DNA of 64,000 nt, from contig CAZXCU010000007.1 of the NCBI GenBank assembly GCA_964639245.1, positions 62,001 to 126,000 on the forward strand. The letters are read 5' to 3'. Shown here piece after piece: positions 24,146 to 33,279 of the stretch (positions are counted from its first letter, which is position 1; each line of letters begins with the position of its first letter). The translations under genes and the position numbers were made by a program. The notes under the pieces are model-generated. The model had not been told where the DNA came from and did not search any database. It saw only the letters and a program-made list of their open reading frames with translations. Source of the stretch: SB15 sp964639245 (GTDB lineage: Bacteria > Chloroflexota > Anaerolineae > Aggregatilineales > J027).

Positions 24146-25078
24146 ATGTACACCGTTAGCATCATCATTCCCTGTTACAATCACGGGCATTTTCTGGCAC
24201 AAGCGATTGAAAGTTGCCTTGCCCAAACCTACCCGATTCATGAAATCATTGTGGTGGACGATGGCTCAAGCGATAACACCTGCGAAGTCGCGCTGCAATT
24301 TTCACGAGTCACCTATATCCACCAGCAAAATTCTGGACTCGCGGCAACCCGGAATCGCGGGATTGCGGCTGCGAAGGGCGAATTGCTCCAATTTTTAGAC
24401 GCGGACGATATGCTGCTGCCGACCAAAATCGGACGCTCCATTGCGGTTTTTGAAGCATTTCCAACGACGGGCATCGTCTACACCGATTATGAAAAACGCA
24501 CCGAAGATATGAGCGCGGAAATTAACGATAGAGCCACCCGCGCACAGGGCAAAAAACCCGAAGGCAACAACATTGTGCGTCAGTTGGTCAATTCCACCGC
24601 CGCGTATTTTCCGCCGCATGGAACACTCACCCGCGCTGAACACATCCGGGCGGTGGGAGGATTCCGGCAGGGCTGTCAGGGGGTCGAGGATTGGCTGTTG
24701 TGGGTGACGCTGGCAGCACATGGCGTTGAATTTCGCTACATTGACGAACCCCTCATCTGGTATCGTCATTCCCCCAAAAGTATGTCCAACCAGATGATAC
24801 CGATGATTCGTTCGCGCCTCAAAGCCTATGAAATGCTGCGCGATGTCCCCCTCCCGACTGACCTCGATCTGGAGGAAAAAATCGCGGGGCGGCATCATGC
24901 GCTGGCGATGATTTTGTGGGAGCATGGGCAGTTCGAGGAAGCCCGTCAGCATTTTCAGCAAGCAATTGCGCTCCACCCCAAAAGCCGACTCGCCCGCCGT
25001 GTGCTGCGGGGGTTGAGTCATTTCACCTCCGCGCAGCAGGCGAATCGCCTCATCGAGACACTTATAAAATTCAAATAA
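24146..25078 (+). CDS. GT2 glycosyltransferase with a C-terminal helical extension
   Basis: 310 residues. GT-A domain: VSIIIPCYNHGHFLAQAIES, EIIVVDDGSSDNTCEVA, HQQNSGLAATRNRGIAAAKGELLQFLDADDMLL with the DXD-like motif, and GVEDWLLWVTLAAHG. The last 50 residues (LAMILWEHGQFEEARQHFQQAIALHPKSRLARRVLRGL) look like a TPR unit. No membrane helix. The ATG at 24146 has GAGGAAAC upstream. Monocistronic on the plus strand. Confidence 0.85.
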   Translation: MYTVSIIIPCYNHGHFLAQAIESCLAQTYPIHEIIVVDDGSSDNTCEVALQFSRVTYIHQQNSGLAATRNRGIAAAKGELLQFLDADDMLLPTKIGRSIAVFEAFPTTGIVYTDYEKRTEDMSAEINDRATRAQGKKPEGNNIVRQLVNSTAAYFPPHGTLTRAEHIRAVGGFRQGCQGVEDWLLWVTLAAHGVEFRYIDEPLIWYRHSPKSMSNQMIPMIRSRLKAYEMLRDVPLPTDLDLEEKIAGRHHALAMILWEHGQFEEARQHFQQAIALHPKSRLARRVLRGLSHFTSAQQANRLIETLIKFK

Positions 25079-25427
25079 AAAATTGCCATGTCAGGCAAAC
25101 GTGGGTTGTGTCGCCCCTTCCTCATGCCTTATAAAAAAAAGAGGCAATGAAGCGACTGAGGATGCGGTCACAATGCAGCAAGATAACTTGATAATATTTC
25201 CGTTCCATTATCCAGCATATTTCAGAACGAGAGGCTGCACCGCCGATGCTCGCCACTTAACTGCCATAAAGTATCATCGGGTGTGTCTCAGGCATTAGCA
25301 CCCCTTAACAACATTCCCTTTTCTACATCATCCAAAAGTTTGAATAAATCATTGGGCGGGAAGCGGCGCAGCAGACTTTTCACCCCGATATTTCTTTGCG
25401 CCAATTTCCCGCCCGCAACCAAGAGTT
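25079..25427. other. Intergenic stretch, no gene seen
   Basis: 349 bp without a convincing frame or ribosome site. It is followed by the start of the PD40 run. I see no terminator with a clear stem, no palindromic module and no strong promoter, although AATATTTCCGTTCCATTAT is AT-rich. Confidence 0.4.
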
Positions 25428-26390
25428 ATGCCAATGAAACTTTTTTCTTTCTTTTTAATCATGACTGGTCTTATTGTTCTCGTCCTCACCGCCGTTATGA
25501 CGCTGGCACGGCAGCAAACCCCACAGCCCGCGTGGGTCATTTCGGCTGCCGACCACACCTACTATCGGATGCGCCCGGATGGGTCTGCCAAACAGCCTAT
25601 GGAAATATTAGACCCCCGCCGGGACAGCCTGCCCGTATGGTCGCCGGATGGACGCTGGTTGGTCTTTCAATCGCTGCGGGATGGCAATTGGGAAATTTAT
25701 CGGGTGAAATCGAATGGCTTTCATTTAGAAAACCTGACCCGCAGTTCACGCGGCGATCTTTCCCCCCAGTGGACGGCTGACAGCCAATGGATTATTTTTC
25801 TCTCCTTCGAGGGCAGCGAAACCGATATTTTTCGGATGAAAGCCGATGGCTCTGCATTGCAAAATTTGACCCGGAGCGCGGCGCAGGAATGGTCATTTAC
25901 CCTTTCGCCAGACCGGACATGGATTGTTTTTGCCGCCGCCTACGCAGGCCAGAGTCAAATTTATAAAATGCGGGTGGATGGCAGCGACCTGCAAGCATTG
26001 ACCGACAGCGACTCCGCCAATGTCCTGCCCCAATGGTCACAGGATGGGCAGACGATTTTGTTCGCCAGCAACCGCGAGGGCAACTGGGACATTTACCGCA
26101 TGACCCCGGATGGAGCCGCCATTGAAAATTTGTCACACAACCCTTTTTTTGATACCTTTCCTACAGAGTCCGCCGATGGACAGTGGATTTATTTTTACTC
26201 AGACCGGGATGGCAAATACCAGCCGTACCGGATGAGTCGCACCGGAGAACAGGTGGAAGCTGTTGAAGTCATGAAATCTGAAATTCAAACCGCCCCCATC
26301 CTTAATTTGGCATGGCGCAGCCCGTTTGCGCTTTTCGGCGGGTTGGCTTGTATCGCGTTCGGGGTGTTGTGGCGACGGGGGGTGCAATGA
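25428..26390 (+). CDS. Membrane-anchored PD40 propeller protein, first of a run of three
   Basis: 320 residues. N-terminal helix (FFLIMTGLIVLVLTAVM), signature LARQQTPQPAWV, then about six blades with SPDGRWLVFQSLRDGNWEIYRV, DSQWIIFLSFEGSETDIFRM, DGQTILFASNREGNWDIYRM. A C-terminal helix (FALFGGLACIAFGVLW) ends in RRGVQ. The propeller would lie outside with both ends in the membrane. The stop overlaps the next start (ATGA at 26387-26390). Confidence 0.82.
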   Translation: MPMKLFSFFLIMTGLIVLVLTAVMTLARQQTPQPAWVISAADHTYYRMRPDGSAKQPMEILDPRRDSLPVWSPDGRWLVFQSLRDGNWEIYRVKSNGFHLENLTRSSRGDLSPQWTADSQWIIFLSFEGSETDIFRMKADGSALQNLTRSAAQEWSFTLSPDRTWIVFAAAYAGQSQIYKMRVDGSDLQALTDSDSANVLPQWSQDGQTILFASNREGNWDIYRMTPDGAAIENLSHNPFFDTFPTESADGQWIYFYSDRDGKYQPYRMSRTGEQVEAVEVMKSEIQTAPILNLAWRSPFALFGGLACIAFGVLWRRGVQ

Positions 26391-27478
26391 CCTTCCTCGC
26401 CCGCTTTTTGCTGCTGTTTGGCGTGTTGGCGCTGCTCATGGGGGGAATGTTGAGCCTTGTCCGGCAGCAAACCCCTAAGCCCGCATGGATTGTTTTTCGG
26501 TCATTGAAAGACAGCGCATTATATCGAGCAAATTTTGATGGTTCAAATCAGGTAAAAATAGCCTCTCAGGTGCTAAGCGGGGAAGAACAATGGCTTAAAG
26601 ACGGAGATCAGATTTTCTTTCATACCTATCATGGACTTTACCATATAAATAACAAGGGGAAAATTTTCCAACGTGTTTTGCCTATAGATTTACATTCATT
26701 TCAAGTATCCCCTGATGAAAATTGGATTGCTTTTTCGACCAACTTGAAAGGCAATATAGATATTTATCTAGCCAAAATAGATGGTACAGAACAACAAAAA
26801 CTTATACCAGAGCCTACAGAAAACACGACTTTTCAATTTACTGCGTACAGTCAGAATATTATTTTCGATGCGTACCATGAAGGAAAATGGAGTATACAAA
26901 CAATTAACTTAAATAATTTCGCAATAAATAATCTCACACCTAGTTTTGATAATATTGCTGGCTTTCAGCTTTCTACAGACAAAAATTGGGCTATCTTTAT
27001 CGGGGAAAGAGACGGTAGCATTGCTATTTACAAAATGAAAACAGATGGGTCAGATGTACAAAGCATCTTACCTATAATGAATATTGTGCATTCGCTTCGT
27101 ATATCGCCCACAGCAGAGTGGGTCGCTTTCATAGTGAATGAAGACGATGGCAGTGCAATTTATAAGATGAAATTAGATGGTTCACAAATTCAAAGAATTA
27201 GTGACTATTTTGATGGTTTTCTTGAGCTAGAGTGGTCATATGACGGTCACTCACTCATTTTCACCACTTTTCAAGGTATTGGATATAATGTGCGGCCTAA
27301 TAAGCAATTGTCGGCAGATGGTTCTAGCGAAAAAGATATTTCACCAGAAGAAACTTTATTTTTGACACAAGCGAAGCCCTCTCCCATCATAGATTACGAC
27401 TGGGAATCAGAAAGTGTATTTTTAGGCGGGTTGGCTTGTATCGCGTTCGGCGTGTTGTGGCGGCGGGTGCGCTTATGA
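26387..27478 (+). CDS. Divergent, AT-rich PD40 propeller protein, second of the run
   Basis: 363 residues from the ATG at 26387 (ATGA overlap). N-terminal helix and LVRQQTPKPAWIVF as in its neighbours, but the blades are weak: SPDENWIAFSTNLKGNIDIYLAKIDG, STDKNWAIFIGERDGSIAIYKMKTDG, and TAEWVAFIVNEDDGSAIYKMKLDG, with long Asn/Ile-rich stretches. The middle (about 26480-27400) is clearly AT-rich compared with both neighbours. The ends are not: the C-terminal GGLACIAFGVLWRR is encoded by DNA almost the same as in the first gene. This suggests a mosaic gene. The function should be as for the other PD40 proteins. Confidence 0.75.
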   Translation: MTFLARFLLLFGVLALLMGGMLSLVRQQTPKPAWIVFRSLKDSALYRANFDGSNQVKIASQVLSGEEQWLKDGDQIFFHTYHGLYHINNKGKIFQRVLPIDLHSFQVSPDENWIAFSTNLKGNIDIYLAKIDGTEQQKLIPEPTENTTFQFTAYSQNIIFDAYHEGKWSIQTINLNNFAINNLTPSFDNIAGFQLSTDKNWAIFIGERDGSIAIYKMKTDGSDVQSILPIMNIVHSLRISPTAEWVAFIVNEDDGSAIYKMKLDGSQIQRISDYFDGFLELEWSYDGHSLIFTTFQGIGYNVRPNKQLSADGSSEKDISPEETLFLTQAKPSPIIDYDWESESVFLGGLACIAFGVLWRRVRL

Positions 27479-28458
27479 AATTCGTGTTGCTGCTGTTTGG
27501 ATGTTTAGTGCTGTTTTTGGCAAGTATTCTAAGTCTGGTGCGTTTGCAAACCCCGCAGCCCGCATGGGTCATTGTTGCCGATAACACCGCCTATTATCGG
27601 ATGCGCCCGGATGGTTCACAGAAGCAGCTTTTCCCCATGCTGAATCCGCAAAAAGACAGCACGCCCTATTGGTCAGCCGATGGGCGCTGGGTGGCTTTTC
27701 AAAGTTTGCGCGAGGGCAACTGGGAAATTTACCGCATGAGACCCAACGGCACGCACCTGCAAAATCTGACGCGCAATCCCGCCAATGATGTCGGGGTGCG
27801 GTGGGTAGGGGAATGGCTGGTGTTCCTCTCCGCCCATCGTGGCAAAACCGATGTCTACCGGATGCACGGGGATGGCACAGGTTTAGAAAATATCACCCGC
27901 ACCAACGGACAGGAACAAAACTGGGATGTCTCGTCCGATGGCACATGGCTGGTGTTTGATACCTTCGTCAACAACGTCAGCGATATTTATAAAATCCGCA
28001 TGGATGGCAGCGACCTGCAAAATCTCAGCCAGCACCCCGCCTCCGATGCCTCGCCGCAGTGGTCGCCGGATGACCGCCAGATTATTTTTGCCACCAATCG
28101 GGATGGCGATTGGGAAATTTATCGGATGCAGGCGAACGGCACAACTCCGCAGAACATCACCCGCAGTCCACGCGGCGATATTTCCCCGTCATGGACAGCC
28201 GACCAGACCCGGATTAGTTTCTGGTCAAGCCGCTACGGGGGCGATTATAAAAATTACACCATGACCCCCGATGGCACGGATATTCGGGAAGGGCAGCGCG
28301 ATGTTCCCATCACCCAAACCGCCCCCCTCATTGATTTGACGTGGCATATGGAACCGGTATTTTTGATGGCGCTGCTCTGCATATTAGGCGGATTACGCGC
28401 AACTCACATTGGTTGGTACGGGCGGGTATTGCGGCTCATTGTTTCAGTTACAATTTGA
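27475..28458 (+). CDS. Membrane-anchored PD40 propeller protein, third of the run
   Basis: 327 residues from the ATG at 27475, overlapping the previous stop (ATGA). N-terminal helix (LLLFGCLVLFLASILSLV), RLQTPQPAWVIV, then blades with SADGRWVAFQSLREGNWEIYRM, GTGLENITRTNGQ, DDRQIIFATNRDGDWEIYRM and TPDGTDIREG. The C-terminus has a hydrophobic stretch (VFLMALLCILGGLRA) but no WRR end. Close to the first gene at DNA level in several blades, consistent with duplication. Confidence 0.82.
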   Translation: MKFVLLLFGCLVLFLASILSLVRLQTPQPAWVIVADNTAYYRMRPDGSQKQLFPMLNPQKDSTPYWSADGRWVAFQSLREGNWEIYRMRPNGTHLQNLTRNPANDVGVRWVGEWLVFLSAHRGKTDVYRMHGDGTGLENITRTNGQEQNWDVSSDGTWLVFDTFVNNVSDIYKIRMDGSDLQNLSQHPASDASPQWSPDDRQIIFATNRDGDWEIYRMQANGTTPQNITRSPRGDISPSWTADQTRISFWSSRYGGDYKNYTMTPDGTDIREGQRDVPITQTAPLIDLTWHMEPVFLMALLCILGGLRATHIGWYGRVLRLIVSVTI

Positions 28459-28505
28459 CATGCCCGATACCCCCCGACTAAAAACTAACCACTAAAAACC
28501 AATCA

Positions 28506-29573
28506 CTATCTCGGCGAGAACATCTGCTGAACATCCATTTCAACCCCCGCCTCACGGAAACGATTCAAAAAGCGCGGGATGTGTCCGGTGGGAGTGAAAT
28601 AGCCTTGAATCCGCCCGTCTTTAAGTCCCGTCTGGCGAAATTCAAACAAATCCTGTGTGCCAATGGTATCGCCCTGTAACCCTATCACCTCTGCGATTCG
28701 CACAATGCGGCGGCTGCCATCCGAAAGGCGTTCCTGATGAAAAAGGATGTGGAGAGCCGAAGCCAGCATTTCCCGAATCCGCAGTAACGGGATGGTCGGG
28801 TCGCCCATGTTCGCCATCAATTCCAGCCGTGCCAGCGCATCCCGTGGGCTGATGGCATGAAGCGAAGTCATCGAACCATCATGCCCGTTGTTCATAGCAG
28901 TGATGAGTTCCAGCACTTCTGCCCCGTGCGCCTCCGCCAGAATAATCCGGTCAGGTCGCATTTTCATCGCGCTTTGCATCAAATCGCGGGCGGTGACTTC
29001 CCCCTTGCCTTCCAGATTCGCCGGACGGGTTTCCAGCGTGACCACCCGCTGAGTCCGAATCCCCAACTGGGTATTTTCCTGCACCACGATGAGCCGTTCA
29101 TCCTCAGGAATCAGATTGACAAAATTATTCAAAATAGTCGTTTTGCCCGAACCCGTCCCACCGGAAATGGCGATATTCAGTTGCGCCAGCACACACGCAC
29201 GGATAAATTCCAGCAGCGCTTCATCAATCGAGCCAAAACTGAGCAAATCCTCCCATGTAATTTGACGGGCAGGAAATTTACGAATCACAAACGATGCCCC
29301 GTTGAGCGAAATCGGCGGAATCACAATGTGCATCCGTGAGCCATCGGCAAAGCGCAAATCCACAATCGGGTTGGAGTCGTCCAAGCGCCGCCCAAAGGTG
29401 CTGGCGAATTCCTGCAATTGGGTAATCAAGGCAGCGTCATTTTCAAAGGGCGAGTCAAGGTCAACCAGTTGGCCCTGTTTTTCGACATAGACATGGTTGT
29501 ACCCGTCCACCAGAATTTCCATCACGGCGGGGTCACTTAAAATCGGGTCGAGCGCTTCAATCAGCGTTTGCAT
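28506..29573 (-). CDS. CpaF/VirB11-like secretion ATPase, orphan
   Basis: 355 residues from the ATG at 29573 (GGAG upstream); a GTG at 29588 has no ribosome site. N-terminal domain with DPAVMEILVDGYNHVYVEKQG, Walker A SGGTGSGKTTILNNF, Walker B-type RPDRIILAEAHGAEVLELITAMNNGHDGSMTSLHA, and a C-terminal VRIAEVIGLQGD. It is a GspE/VirB11-family motor for pilus or secretion machines, closest to CpaF of tad systems. No pilin, TadB/C or other partner is in the window, so the complex it serves is unknown. Confidence 0.85.
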   Translation of the reverse strand: MQTLIEALDPILSDPAVMEILVDGYNHVYVEKQGQLVDLDSPFENDAALITQLQEFASTFGRRLDDSNPIVDLRFADGSRMHIVIPPISLNGASFVIRKFPARQITWEDLLSFGSIDEALLEFIRACVLAQLNIAISGGTGSGKTTILNNFVNLIPEDERLIVVQENTQLGIRTQRVVTLETRPANLEGKGEVTARDLMQSAMKMRPDRIILAEAHGAEVLELITAMNNGHDGSMTSLHAISPRDALARLELMANMGDPTIPLLRIREMLASALHILFHQERLSDGSRRIVRIAEVIGLQGDTIGTQDLFEFRQTGLKDGRIQGYFTPTGHIPRFLNRFREAGVEMDVQQMFSPR

Positions 29574-29661
29574 AGGGTTGTTCTCCACAGTTCATTGATA
29601 CTTTCATTGTGGGGTCAAAACCCCACCTCCCCAACGGCAAAATCACCTGACTTTGCCCTGT

Positions 29662-31344
29662 CTATTTAAACAGGGTCGAGCTAATCCAGCCCTGACGCAA
29701 CGCATAAATCAGCGCTTCTGTCCGCGAATTAACCCCCAGCTTGGAATACAAATTATCCAGATGAAAATTCACCGTGCGCGGGCTGATGTCCAATAACGCG
29801 GCGATTTCCTTGTTGCTCAACCCTTTGGCAAGCTGTTGCAAAACCTCCATTTCGCGGGCAGTCAGTTGGGCGGGCGGGGCAAAATCAAGGCGAATCGTCA
29901 AGGACAGATTGGGCGTGGTGCGAATATCAATCACCCCCCCTAGATGTTCAAGGCGGGCGCGGCTGGTTCGCAGCACCGCATCCGTCACCGCCGCAAGACC
30001 GTTGTCGGTTACGGTGAGCAGCAAAGCACCTTCCTGCATCTCCAGTGCAAGCGTCACCTGCGAAGCCCGCTGCATCGCAAATTCCAGCGCTTCTTGAGCA
30101 GCGCGGAACACAGCCAGTTCGATGGCCTGTGGCAAACGCTCTTTCAGGCGAGTCACGGTTAAAGAAATCGTTGCTCCCGACACCCGCCGCCATTGATTCA
30201 CCAGCGATTCTAAGGCCAATTCTAAACCCAATGTGTCCAGCATAGCCGGCGATAAATTGGCTTCTAAATCGCGGGCTTGCTGCAACACCTGACGGACTAA
30301 ACTTGCTAGCACCGATGTCACCATGCGCGTTTGCTGGTTCATCGGCAGGGTCTGTTCGTACATATTGACCTGTGCCAGCAGCAGATTCAACGGTTCAATC
30401 AGATTGTTCTGCACCAACCCCGCCACATAACGCCGTTCGACTTCTAGCGCGGTTGATTTTTCTTCCTGTGCGGCATACATCCGCAGGGAATCGGGGTCGG
30501 TGGACACACGTTCGACGGATTTTTCAAAAGTGGGCAGCGCTTGTAAAACTTCATCCGCGCTGGCGAATCTTTCGGCGGGGTCACGCGCCATCAACCGTCG
30601 AATAATCTCGCGGATATTTTCGGGAAGATGCGGCAGGGCGGGTAAATGCAAGGGCGCGTTGATAATCTGCGATACCACGCTCATCATGCTGTCTCCCACA
30701 AACGGCGGCACACCAAACAGGAGTTCGTAAAACACCACCCCCAGCGCGTATAAATCCGAACGCGAGTCGGCGGTTTTGCCCATGAGCATTTCGGGCGACA
30801 TATAAAACACCGTACCGAGAATCATGTCATCGTCGGTCAGGCGAAGTTCATGCTGACTCAAGGCCAAACCGAAATCGGTGACTTTGACCTGCGCCTCGTC
30901 GGTGAGCATGATATTTTCGGGTTTAATGTCCCGATGCACAATGCCACGCTGATGGGCATAGGCCAAGCCTGCCAGCGTTCCACGCATAATCGGCAACACC
31001 TCCTCCAGTGTTAAATTTCCGCCGCGCTGCAAGACTCGCTCGCGCACATTCCGTCCTTGAATATGTTCCAGCACCAAGTAGTGCCATGTGTCCTCCCGCC
31101 CCATGTCATACAGCAGCATGATATTGGGGTGGGTTAAACTGGCAATCATGCGGGCTTCGCGGAGAAAACGTTCGCTGGCTTCGCTGCTGACCAAACGCTG
31201 GGGCGCAAGAAATTTGATCGCCACTTCTCGCGAGAGGGTGTCGTCGTGAGCGCGGTAAATGATTGCCATGCTGCCGCGCCCGATTTCATGCAGCAGGCGG
31301 TAGCGATTCTGGAGGAGGGTCGGCGGTTCTAAAATCATTGACAT
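29662..31344 (-). CDS. Ser/Thr kinase fused to a degenerate histidine kinase and a LuxR DNA-binding domain
   Basis: 560 residues from the ATG at 31344 (MSMILEPPTLL); the upstream extension is low-quality sequence. Domains: Hanks-type kinase at about 10-275 (GRGSMAIIYRAHD, VAIKFLAPQ, IVHRDIKPENIMLT, KVTDFGLALS); a region with HisKA_3-like and HATPase-like helices at about 300-480; and a GerE/LuxR helix-turn-helix at about 495-555 (LTAREMEVLQQLAKGLSNKEIAALLDISPRTVNFH). In the middle part the usual phospho-acceptor His is replaced (RYVAGLVQNN) and the N-box Asn is missing (QEALEFAMQRA), so it looks like a pseudo-kinase. No membrane helix. It is divergent from a PD40 gene, 56 bp away. Confidence 0.85.
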   Translation of the reverse strand: MSMILEPPTLLQNRYRLLHEIGRGSMAIIYRAHDDTLSREVAIKFLAPQRLVSSEASERFLREARMIASLTHPNIMLLYDMGREDTWHYLVLEHIQGRNVRERVLQRGGNLTLEEVLPIMRGTLAGLAYAHQRGIVHRDIKPENIMLTDEAQVKVTDFGLALSQHELRLTDDDMILGTVFYMSPEMLMGKTADSRSDLYALGVVFYELLFGVPPFVGDSMMSVVSQIINAPLHLPALPHLPENIREIIRRLMARDPAERFASADEVLQALPTFEKSVERVSTDPDSLRMYAAQEEKSTALEVERRYVAGLVQNNLIEPLNLLLAQVNMYEQTLPMNQQTRMVTSVLASLVRQVLQQARDLEANLSPAMLDTLGLELALESLVNQWRRVSGATISLTVTRLKERLPQAIELAVFRAAQEALEFAMQRASQVTLALEMQEGALLLTVTDNGLAAVTDAVLRTSRARLEHLGGVIDIRTTPNLSLTIRLDFAPPAQLTAREMEVLQQLAKGLSNKEIAALLDISPRTVNFHLDNLYSKLGVNSRTEALIYALRQGWISSTLFK

Positions 31345-31399
31345 CAGATTCTCAAAAAATCTCTTAAAATCTATTGTAGTGTAGATTGCGAGAAGTCTG

Positions 31400-32551
31400 A
31401 TGACAAACCGATTGTTTTTTTCAAGTCTGCTTTTGTTCAGCCTGTGCTTGATGCTCATGGGGACGGTGATGAGCCTTGCTCGTCAGCACACCCCGCAATC
31501 GCAGTGGGTCGTGTTTGCGTCGGATTTAAGCGGCAATTATGAACTTTACCGTGCCAGACCGGATGCCACCCGCCGCGAAAATATCACCCGCCATGCCGCC
31601 ACTGATACGATTCCTTCATGGTCGCCCGATGGTAAATGGCTGGCCTTCCAAACCAATCGGGATGGCAATTTTGAAATTTACACGATGCGGGCAAACGGCA
31701 GTTTCGTCCGCAATCTGACCCGCCATCCGGGGTATGATATGTACCCAACGTGGTCGCCGGATGGGAAATGGGTGCTGTTTACCTCGAATCGGGATGGCAA
31801 CAATGAAATTTACCGCGTGCGGGCAGACGGTTCACAGGTCGAAAATCTCTCCAATTATTTAGGCGATGATTTATACCCGCAGCAGTCCCCCGATGGACAG
31901 TGGATTATTTTTCTTTCCAACCGCGCCAATCGGTATGAACTGTATCGCATGAAGGCGGATGGGTCGGAGATTGAAAACATCTCCCCGCCTTTGATTCATG
32001 CCCCCACCACCGTTGTCTGGTCGCCGGACAGCCAGTGGATTTTGTTCACCTCGCCGCAAAACGATGTCCAGTTGATTTATCGGATGCAGGCAGACGGCAC
32101 CCACCTCGAACCCCTGACAAAATCGGGCTGGCATTCTGACCCCGCGTGGTCGCCGGATGGACGCTGGATTGTCTTCACCGCCAAAGACGGGCGCAACAGC
32201 GAAATTTACCGGATGCGGACGGACGACAGCGCCTTACAAAATCTGACCAACCATCCCCGCATCGATGAACTGCCGCGCTGGTCACAGGACGGGCAGCATC
32301 TCATCTTCTGGTCAGAACGGGATGGCAGCCCGCAGCTTTACCAGATGCAGCCGGACGGGTCAAATGTGCAAAAAGTCCCGCTTGAACTGCGCGAAGTCCT
32401 GCGCGGACGACCCGCACCCGTTGTCAATTATCGCTGGCATGGAGAATATGTCATTTCTATCGGCCTCCTTGTTTTGAGTTTTGGATTTTTGCTCAGGAAA
32501 TCTATCAAACTGCCATCGGTAAAATCGCTCTTGGTTGAACCGCGTTCATGA
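31400..32551 (+). CDS. Membrane-anchored PD40 propeller protein, first of the second run
   Basis: 383 residues. N-terminal helix (LLLFSLCLMLMGTVM), SLARQHTPQSQWVVF, then seven or so blades: SPDGKWLAFQTNRDGNFEIYTM, SPDGKWVLFTSNRDGNNEIYRV, SPDGRWIVFTAKDGRNSEIYRM, SQDGQHLIFWSERDGSPQLYQM. A C-terminal helix (YVISIGLLVLSFGFLL) ends in KSIKLP. It starts 56 bp from the divergent kinase gene; a shared promoter region is likely. Its end overlaps the next gene (ATGATG). Confidence 0.82.
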   Translation: MTNRLFFSSLLLFSLCLMLMGTVMSLARQHTPQSQWVVFASDLSGNYELYRARPDATRRENITRHAATDTIPSWSPDGKWLAFQTNRDGNFEIYTMRANGSFVRNLTRHPGYDMYPTWSPDGKWVLFTSNRDGNNEIYRVRADGSQVENLSNYLGDDLYPQQSPDGQWIIFLSNRANRYELYRMKADGSEIENISPPLIHAPTTVVWSPDSQWILFTSPQNDVQLIYRMQADGTHLEPLTKSGWHSDPAWSPDGRWIVFTAKDGRNSEIYRMRTDDSALQNLTNHPRIDELPRWSQDGQHLIFWSERDGSPQLYQMQPDGSNVQKVPLELREVLRGRPAPVVNYRWHGEYVISIGLLVLSFGFLLRKSIKLPSVKSLLVEPRS

Positions 32552-33279
32552 TGAGGTTGGGAGCGATGGTATGCTTTTTAATTGCGGTGATGCTGCCTCT
32601 TACAGCCGTCATCTTAGATAAAGGGCGGCAGCAAGCCCTTCAAACGCCTTATGTCATCATTATGAATAGCAAAGATGGCAATTACGAAATTTACCGTATG
32701 CGGCCTGATGGCACACATCAGCGCAACATGACACGCCATCCTGAAACAGATAGTCAACCTTCCTGGTCTCCCACTACCTTAGAAATTGTGTTTGTCTCGC
32801 AGCGCGGAAAGAATTACTCTTTTGAAGTTTTGAGCACCCATGCCAATAGTTGGCGCGTTCGAAATTTATCGCGCAACGATTACGAAAATGATAATCCGTT
32901 CTGGTCGCCCGATGGCAAATGGATTGTGTTCCATTCTCTGCAAATTACCAATCATGAAGTTTACCGCGTGCGACCTGACGGAACAGGCTTGCAAAACTTG
33001 ACTCAACACCCCGCCGTGGATTTTATCGCCGAATGGTCACAGGATGGCGAATGGCTGTATTTTACTTCGGGGCGCGATGGGACAAACGCCCCCTATCGCA
33101 TGAAACCGGATGGGACACAGCTTGAAAAAATGACTGCTCCCCCTGACCCCGATGAAATTCAGCCGAGTTTGCGGTATGAAGCACCCATTATTGATTTCCC
33201 ATGGCAGCCGAATTATGCTTGGATAGGCAGTTTATTTTGCCTCGCCGTTGGGATATTTTTGAAGGCAAGGAGCGCTTGA
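32548..33279 (+). CDS. Membrane-anchored PD40 propeller protein, shorter, second of the run
   Basis: 243 residues. N-terminal helix (MVCFLIAVMLPLTAVIL), GRQQALQTPYVIIMNSKDGNYEIYRM, then about four blades (SPDGKWIVFHSLQITNHEVYRV; SQDGEWLYFTSGRDG). C-terminal helix WIGSLFCLAVGIFL. It has fewer blades than its neighbours, so it may be an incomplete propeller that pairs with another. The start is at 32548, overlapping the previous stop; its own stop overlaps the next start. Confidence 0.78.
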   Translation: MMRLGAMVCFLIAVMLPLTAVILDKGRQQALQTPYVIIMNSKDGNYEIYRMRPDGTHQRNMTRHPETDSQPSWSPTTLEIVFVSQRGKNYSFEVLSTHANSWRVRNLSRNDYENDNPFWSPDGKWIVFHSLQITNHEVYRVRPDGTGLQNLTQHPAVDFIAEWSQDGEWLYFTSGRDGTNAPYRMKPDGTQLEKMTAPPDPDEIQPSLRYEAPIIDFPWQPNYAWIGSLFCLAVGIFLKARSA

